Shown here: in pieces, positions 1 through 9,000 of the stretch
Layout: every line of letters starts with the position of its first letter
Position numbering within the stretch: the stretch's first letter is position 1
NCBI GenBank assembly: GCA_027575765.1
Contig: JANBPT010000823.1
Coordinates: 1 to 21,566, forward strand
Source: Tieghemiomyces parasiticus
Taxonomy: Eukaryota > Kickxellomycota > Dimargaritomycetes > Dimargaritales > Dimargaritaceae
DNA: 21,566 bases
Direction of reading: 5' to 3'
Program-made: the position numbers and the translations under genes
The notes under the pieces: generated by a model
Database searches by the model: none
Told to the model about the DNA's origin: nothing
The model's input: the letters and a program-made list of their open reading frames with translations, nothing else

Positions 1-3000
1 TCGGCGAGGATAAGCTCGACCGACCAGGCGTCGAGCAGGGCGTGGTGGAAAGTGAAGAACAGGATATGCTGGTCGGTATCCACGCGGACGAGGGCCAGGC
101 GGAGCAGCGGACCGGTGAAGTCGAAGCCTCGCTGCCGGTCGGAAGAGAAGTGGGCCGTCTCCAAGGTGCTGACGTCGGCACCCTTTTGATCATGGTAGGC
201 CCACTCTATATCGCACTGGTCTAAAGTCACCTGCAGAAAGGAGTGGGCGGAGAAGTCATCGGCCACCACAAACTTGGTGCGCAGGATGGCGTGGTCGGCA
301 GCCGTTTGCTGCCAGCTCTGATGTAGTCGGCCCACGTCCAATGGGCCGGCCATCCCGTAGGCGATCTGGACCATATACGCACTGGGGTCCTTGAGGGTAT
401 TGACGAGGAAGCCGAGCTGAAGGCTGGACACCGGTAGCACATCCTGAACCGACGTTGCCTCTACTCCGAGCGCCTGGGCCGCCCTACCAACAACGGCACC
501 CTGGTTGGCAGCGTCCAAGGCCAGGAGGGAGAAGGGTCGGTAGGCCGACGTAGTGGTGGCGGGGTCGAAGCCGCCTGGCCGAATAAGATCCATCAGCTCG
601 ACCAGACTACCAGCCTTGACGATTGCCGGGACGGGAACCTTGACACCACGCGACGCAAGTTGGGAGCTCAGACGGATGGCCGAGATGGAGTCTCCGCCCA
701 GGTGGAAGAACGATTGGGTCAGATCCACCGAGGTCTCAGGCAGGTTCAGCGTTGCAGCGAGGGCCTGGGCAAGCAGTTGTCCGGCAGCGTCCCCTGGACC
801 CGTGGCGGGTGGTGCAACCTGAATAGCTGCCTGTGCCAGGTCCGCCAGCGCCCGCTTATCCACCTTGCCGTTCGATGTCAGCTGAAGGGCTGTTCGGGTA
901 AAAATGCGGCGCGGGATCATGTAGGCTGGTAAACGGGCCTGGAGGGCGGTGAGCAGGTCTGCGGGAGAGGCCGTATCGGGGGACACGAAAGCGTAAAGCT
1001 GCCGCCTGTCCACCACTAGTGCGGCCGCCTGCTTGACCATCGGATGGGATAGCAAGGCGGCTTCGATCTCCTGCAGTTCGATACGGAACCCACGGAGTTT
1101 GACCTGGTCGTCCCTACGCCCCATCATCTCCACGTCACCGTTCGGCAGCCAGCGGCCAAGGTCGCCGGTCGCGTAAACAGGACCCTCGGAGTACGGCAAA
1201 TCGATAAATTTGGTCACGTTCAGCTCAGGTCGGTTGACGTAGCCAGCACTCACGCCGATGCCCCCAATGTACATCTCGCCGACGATGCCAATGGGTACCA
1301 GTTGCCGGTGGACGTCAAGGATATAGCACTCCGAACCAGATATGGGGCGACCGATAGTAAGCTGTTTGCCAGGTTCGGCGTACTTGACATGGCTGCACAT
1401 CGTAATTTCGGAGGGCCCGTACATGTTAAGTACAGTACACCGCGGGAGCCACCTATCGGCCACTTCCGTTGGTAGGATTTCCCCGCCGGTCTTGATGTAG
1501 CGCAAATTCGGGTACTGGCATGGGTCCAAGGAAGCAAGGAGCGTCGGGGTCATTATCGCGGCGTCCACCTGGCGGAGGGCTTCGGCGAGGTCGTCTCCCG
1601 GGAACACCAACGTACACCCATGGCATACCGTATTAACAGCCACGAACAAAGCTGCATCAAAGCCCACTCCGAAGGTTTGGATGCAACGCAGTCGGGCGTG
1701 AGGGAGCATGAGTACCTCGGGGGAGTTGATGACATTGGACAGGCCAGCATGGTTAAGCATGACCCCCTTGGGCAGTCCTGTGGTACCCGACGTAAACACA
1801 ATGTAGGCTAGGTCGAGGGGTCGGTACTCAAATTCTGGCTGCGAGGCAATGGTTAAGTGGTTAGTCTGGAGCAGAGCAAGGCCGTCCAGGGCATCGGGCC
1901 ATACACTGTGGTCGTCGGTCACGTTGAGCACCACGGAGCATTGGGCGGCCTTGACCATGTAACGCTGGCGCTGCTCGGGTAGTTGGGCGTCGATCGGCAC
2001 ATATACGGCGTGGACCAACCAAACCGCCAGGATGGCCACAGCGCTAGCCGGCGTATTCGCTAATACCACGGCCACACGGTCCTGGTCCTGAATTTCATGG
2101 CGGCGAAGGGCCGCGGCCAACGATCGGGCCTTCTGTTCAAGCGAAGCGTAGGTTTCAGTCCAATCGCCCAATTCAAGGGCCACGGTTTCCGGGGACATTG
2201 TGACCCAATTGAGGAAGAGGTTGACCGGGTTGTCGGAGGCTGGGCTGAGCGGGTCGTAAGCGCAAGGATTGCGGCTAAACTCGTCCAGCAGCCGCCGTTC
2301 CTCCGCCGGGGTTACCAGGGGCGCCCGGGTAAGTGGGGCGTCGGTCAACAGAAGGCACTGGGCGAAGTGTATGAAGTTGGCAACAAGGCGCTGGACGGTG
2401 GCCGGGTCGAAAAGGTCGGGGTTATACCGAATCACCGCGGACGGCGCAGTTTGGGTCAGGAAGACGGTCAGTTGCACGTCCTGCCATAGAACCGTGTGGG
2501 TTGCCGTCATACTGAACTGACCAGCTGGCCGTGAATCGTTGGTGCAGGCAGCAACGCCGACTCGGACGGGATGCCAACCGGGTTTGGCGGTGGAAGCGAG
2601 CAGGGGACGGTAAACGTCAGTAGCGGGATTGGCCCGTGCGATGGACTCGTCCAGTTGCCGTACAAGAACGTTACACAAATCAGTCACACCGGCGGTACAG
2701 TCAGCGCCCTTGACTCGGACGGGTACAGACTGGCCGGATAGACACTCCTTATCCGCGTTGCCCTGGGAGAACTCCAAGGGAACGCCCATGTCCAAGAGTA
2801 TGTCGGCCCCGCTCCCGATCCGAGTGAGGTACGCAGCCGTCAGGGCGAGCCACACGGCGCCTGCGGTATGTCGTAAGGTACTCGCAAGTGCCAGGACCTG
2901 CTCCGCCATGGTCGACTCGAGGTTAAACGTGCTAGTCACCGACTGAAAGGTAGGCAGTGCCGGGCGGCTACGGTCGTACGGTAAATCCAGCTCCGTCGGG

Positions 3001-6000
3001 CACGCGGAGAGAAGGGTTTGCCAGTAGCTCAGGTCGGCGTCGACAACGTCAATTGGGTCAGGAATAGCGACATGGCCGTCGTGGAGGCGGACATCGGCCG
3101 GCTTCCTAGGGCCCTCTCGTTGGGTACAGAGGGTACGCATTAGCTCCCTCCCAAAGCGGTGAATTAGGGTTTCGGTACCCAAGAGCTGGTGCATCCGGAT
3201 TACCAGGTGACGGGTATCCTTACCCTCGGCGGTGGTGATGAGCTCAACCCCAAACAGCGAGCCAGAGTGAAGGTTTAAGTGGTCATGGCGAGCCTCAAGG
3301 TATGCCTCGACGGTAGTGCCGGGGTCGAGCTCCGTGATTTTGACCGTCGCACCCCAGGGGGCTAGCAGTGCCGCCTGTAGATGGCCCCCATGGCAGCGAA
3401 CCACGACACGCAATTCGGCCACCTCGCGCACGACCCGTTTGACGACCTTCCGAACCAGGCCGGTGATTAGCGGTAGGTCGGCCGTAAGGACAGTTTGAAA
3501 ATAGAATGCACCCGGCGTCGGTGACAATTGACAGGCCTGCCACACCTGCTCCTGATAGGGACTCAAGGGGCCAGTCCGAAGCACCACAGCGGAATCCGGT
3601 AAGGGAAAGGGTGGCGAAATGGGACCGGTGATTTTGGATAACTTGATAGCTCGGGCCAAAGCGGACAGGTCGGCACAGGTAAGGATGGCCGGGAAGTCCA
3701 GAGTGACACCGAAACGCTGACGGACCCGGTGGCAGAGCTGGTGGATGCGGACAGGAGAAGAGATGAGACCGGCCCATAATTCATCGGCGGTCGATGGACC
3801 AACTCTCTCGCGGACGACAAGATCGAGGCAGGTCACGGCTAACCAGCGGTCCGTGACGGTGGACATGGAAGCGAATTGCGGGTCCGTTGCCGCCGTGAGG
3901 TAGGCCCTGGCAAACGTACGCAGGTCGGCCTCGGGGGCCCCCAACAGGTGTGGGTACTGTACTATGGGCACTAGCGTAGACGGTACGAGCGAGGTAGGTA
4001 GGTTGAGGCATAGGATGTCGAATTGCCCTGCCACCCCCTCGGACGCGGTGGTAAACGTGACGAGATGCGTGCCATGGACCGTGACGGAGAACGGCGATGG
4101 TAGACCGCCGGCCGCTAGGCGCTGATCCAGTGCGGCCAGATGGAACTGTAGTCCACCCACGGTTACTAGCCGATCCGTGCTGCCCAGAACGTGAAGCGTA
4201 CGGCATTTGACATCCACGTAGCCCAGGGTCGGAGCCGGTAGGGACGCCGTGCGGCTACCATGAGGGAATCCAACCACCGAGGGGGCTCCGTTGTCGGTAC
4301 CGATAACAATGCGGCCGATCATCCCGGGCGGACAAGGGTGGCCCCGGCGATCCACCAGGCGGACACTGGCGACTAGTTCGCCGTACGGTAGGATGCGGGT
4401 GTCAACCTGCTCAGCGGGTAGGAGAGTATGGCCAGAGAAAATAGAACCCAGGTACCCGAGGCAGGTAGTATATTCCGCTGGGTCGTTGCAATACAAGGAC
4501 GGGGAAGGCTGGGTCAAGTCGCACAACAGGATAGTGGGCGACCGGGTGATGGCAGGTTCGCGTTGATCGGCCAAGGTTACGCGGCACGCCGAACGGACCC
4601 TACCCTCGTTCTCATTGAGGCTACCAGTGACCGTCAAGCCCCAGGATAGAGCAAAGAGTGTCACCCAGGATGCCTCGGGTGTATCTAAGGGCATATTCTG
4701 GGAGACCAGCGTACAGCCAGGCTCTCCACCCAAAGACGCGACAGTTGGCATGCGGTTCAGGCTGTCGGCCAACGGCTGTGACCTCAGGACCGCATTACCT
4801 GTAATGAGAGTGGCTCGGCTGGCCTGGTGAAATGGGGCGGTCGACCACGGTTCTGGGTTCGGTGGCTCGGTGCCATGTGGGCTTGTCCACTCAGAGATGT
4901 CGACGATCGTAGCGTCCGCGGGCAGTATGTCGGCTAGCGGATCGGTCAGCCTCCGCGGGCCTACAATGCCGAGCACATCTAGCATATGGCAGCGGTGGGC
5001 CACCGATTCAAGCGGCTCGGTCAGACCAACTGGGATCAGGGTCAGGCCTCGGTATAAGGTGACCACGAGGGCCGTGGCCAAGGCGGCTAGGGTGTCTACC
5101 ATGACGACGAGGGCCGTGGGACTGTTGCGGTCGCTAGCCGGGAGGGCCGAGGCAAGCTTGCGGGCTGCGTGCAATAACTGACGGTAGGTTAAAGCGTAGT
5201 TATCACCCGCTACGGCAGGACGGTCGGCGAAGTCGGCGAGTTGGCCAAAGAAGGACCGGATACGGCTCACTTGATCGTCACTGAGGCCAGCGGCTGCCGT
5301 CAAGTCCGGGTGCTCAAGGGGGGAAATGGTCGCCGGCGGAGAAAGCGATAGAAGTTGTGCATTGGTGTCGTCATCGACTTGGGTCAACGCGGTCAGCATC
5401 CCGTCAATAGATAACACAAGTCGGGCCACGTCCGTTTCGGCGTAACTTGCCCGCCCGTAGCCCACCTTGATGCCTAGGGACCCCTCCGCTTCCACGAAAT
5501 CCACGGCCAGGGGGTACTCGGTAAACTCATGAACCCTGTCCAGGGTGGCCGTGAGCTCGTTCGAGGGTGCGTCGAAGACGGGAAACGACTCATGGCCCAG
5601 GAGGGTGTGGAAGAGCGGCGTACTGGGGTCCACACCGCACCAGGTATGGATGCTAGTCAGACTGGTGTGCTCAAAGGGAATCATCCGGGTGGCATCTGCT
5701 TGGAGCTGCTGGAGCCACTGGCCGAGGGGCTGGTCGGTCAGGCGGAATCGCAGCACTACGGTGTTCAGGCAAGGACCGATGAGGGTGGAAATACCTGGAA
5801 CATCGAGGTTGCGACCCGATACGACGAACCCCACTAGGACGTCATCCCGGTCCAGGTAGCGAGCCATTACCAGGGCGTAGGCGGCCTTCAGTAGGGTGGA
5901 GAGGGTCACCCCGTAACGGTGGGCGGCGCGCCGGAGGTCTGCTTTGCGCACGCTCAGCGCGCGGGCGTACTCTGAGAAGCCGGTCTGACCGGTCAGACGG

Positions 6001-9000
6001 GGAGATAAAAGGGGTGCAGGGGTGGGCACCGAGCCGCTGAGGTACCCGGTCCAAAAAGCGCGCGAAGCCAGCACGTCCTGTTGGAGGACCTGCTCAATCA
6101 CCCGGTGGAAACCCAGAGTGGGTGCCAGTGCCGGAGACGGACCGGACGAGTAGATACGACACAGCTCCTGCAAAATAAGAGGCAGAGACCAACCATCCAC
6201 CAGGGCGTGGTGGATCGTAAGCACCATGAGATACTGGGTAGCCTCCGCGGTGGGAAAGAAGTGGACACGTACCAGCGGTTCGTGTAATACAAACTTCCGG
6301 GCCCGATTGCTGCTGAAAAACTCGGGGAGCGATTCGAGCGGAAGCTCACCCGCCGTCCAGGCCAGGCGTGGCTGCTGGTGCACAATTTGGGCAAACCCGT
6401 GAGAGCGAGCTGCGGATGTGGTGAGAAACGCCGTCCGGAGGATGGCGTGCTGCTGCGTCAGGGATTCCCAGGCCTTCCGTAGGCGGTCGAGCTGAATTCG
6501 TCCCGAGAGTGTCACGGCCGCCTGGACAACGTAGGCGGTGGGGTCCTTCAGTGTGGCGGCAAGTAGACCGCCCTGCATAGCGGTACAGGGCAGGATGTCC
6601 TCAACGTCGGAAGCGGGAATGCTGCGCTCCTCGAGGTCGGCGAGGAGGGCGGCCCATTCCTCGGCGGTGGGCTGGAGCAGGGGCGCGTCGAATCGGGTGA
6701 GGAGCGGTTGGGCGGACCCTGGCGAGTGGTCAACCAGGGCTTCGAGGTTCTGGCGCCACCGGGAGATGAGCTGGTTGGCGATCGGACTCGCGTAGACCCG
6801 TGGGTTGTATTCCATGACCAGGCGCAGACAGTCGCGGTTGACCAGGGGCATGGGGTTGAGGTCAAAGATGACATGCTCGCCGGGCGCAAAGTCATGCAGA
6901 CCGAAACGGTCGTCCCACTCGATACCGACAGCCCCGTCGCCCGTACCTGAAGCACCGAACCGTCCAAAATAGTTAAACTGGACGTCCAGCCGCCCAGGGG
7001 TCTTGGACAGGACTTTGGCACGCTCAGCTGGGTCGACGCTGGGCATGTGGCGCAACAGGCTATAGGGAAAGCCGTGGGTCGGAATCTGCTGCAGGGCCTC
7101 CTTGGTGTGACGCAACACGGCCAGTATGGGGCCTTCCGTGGGTACATCCAGGACCAGTGGGTACAGGGCCGTGAACCAGCCCACGGTGCGACTCACGTCT
7201 ATATCGTCCGACCAGGGCTCGCGGCCGTGGCCCTCCATCATGAACGAAACCTGGATCGTATCTAGGGTCTGGCAGTAAGCCTGGGCGAAGGTGGCCAGTA
7301 GGACATCGCGCGGGGTGACGCGCCACTGCGGGGCCAGCTGGAGCAGGAGCCGGGTGGTGAAGTCCGGGTCGAACTCATAGGACACGGAGAGACGGGCCGC
7401 GGTGGCTACATCGCCAAGGTCCCCAGTGGGAGCCAGACGCTGGCGATTATCTACCGCCATTACCTGCGAGGGCCAGAGGTCAGCGGTGAGCGTCCGGGCG
7501 TAGCCGTCCAATTGATGGCACCAGGACTGGAAGGACAAGGTCTTCGGAGGCAGCTGGCCACCGACGAGTAGGGTCTGCAGGTCCTCAATCAGTACACGCC
7601 AGGACACTAGGTCGATCAGGGCGTGGTGAATGGTCCAGAACAGGCGGGTGCGGTTGGCCTCGTCATGGGAATGGATCAGGTAGGCGGCCATAACGGGGCC
7701 GTCAGTCAGGTGTAAGCTTGACTGGACCTTCAGGATGAGGTCGGCATAGTCGGCTTCGGCCACCGTGGCTTCGACGACAACAAAGTCACCAGGGACCGCC
7801 TCGGGTGAGGGGATATACTGCGTCCACACGCCCTCCTCGGTCTGGCTGAACCGAGCGCGCAGCATGTCATGGTGGTTGGCCAGACGGACCAGGGCGTGGC
7901 TAACGCGATCAAGGGTGGTGGTCGCATTCACGCGCAGAGTGAAGGACTGGTTGAAGTGGTGCGGGTTCCGGAAGGGTAGACTAAAGAACCACCGCTGGAT
8001 AGGGGTTAGGGCAACCGGGCCTTGGGCCTGGAGTTGGTTCGCTTCGGATGTGGTCGTGACAAGTGGGGTCAGTCGGGCAGCCAAGGCGCAGAGCTGGCGG
8101 CACGCGTAGATGAGGGTTACGGTGGCCTTGTACCCCAACTGCTGGCATTTGGACACGAGCAGGATGGCCGCGATGGAGTCGCCGCCGATGCGGAAGAAGT
8201 CGTCATCAGGTCCGATGCGGTCACCGGGGAGTTGCAGGACCTGGGCCCAGGCCTCGCGAAGTCGCAGTTCCAAGTCGGTGAGGTCGTGAGGACCGGTGGA
8301 AGCCGTCACGGGAGGGGGCTCGGTGACTTCAGGTAGGGCCTTACGGTCCACCTTGCCGTTGACGGTCAGCGAGAGGTGGTCTACGGAAATAATTTGATCG
8401 GGCACCATGAACTTGGCCAGACGGACGCGGAGGTGGTTGAATAGCTCCACGGTGTCTACCGACTTAGGCTCCACGAAGAGGACGAGGCGGTCCTTCTGCA
8501 CGGCGGCCACCGCGAGCTGAACGGTTGGACAGCTAGTGGCGGCGGCCTCGACTTCCTCGAGTTCGATACGGAACCCACGGAGTTTGACCTGTTGGTCCAT
8601 GCGGCCCAAGATGTCGACATGGCCATTGGGCAGCCAACGAGCGTAGTCGCCCGTACAGTACACACGACCAGGACCGAACGGGTTGGCGATGAACTTTTGG
8701 GCGGTGAGGTCAGGTCGATTGCAGTAGCCCCGGGCCACACCCAACCCACCAATGAGGAGCTGGCCGGGGACGCCCACGGGGACCAGTCGCAGATCGCTGT
8801 CGACAACGTAGGCTAGAACGTTCAACTGGGGACGGCCTGCCGTAATTGGATCGTCCGTGGTGAGCGACGCAGTCAGACCAGTAACGGTCGTTTCGCTTGG
8901 ACCGTAGCCGTTGACAAAGTGACATTGCACACTCCACTTATCAACCAACTGGCGCGTACATGATTCACCGCCGCTGAAAATGATGCGTAACGCGGGTAGG

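Noticed and set aside
3295..3777. 160-codon minus-strand frame inside the NRPS
   Set aside because: It overlaps the T2*-C3* region out of frame. I considered a frameshift, but the main frame stays open and keeps carrier-helix and C-domain features.
6548..7147. 199-codon minus-strand frame inside the NRPS
   Set aside because: It is in a different frame from the E and C2 domains, which carry clear motifs over the same bases; a shadow.
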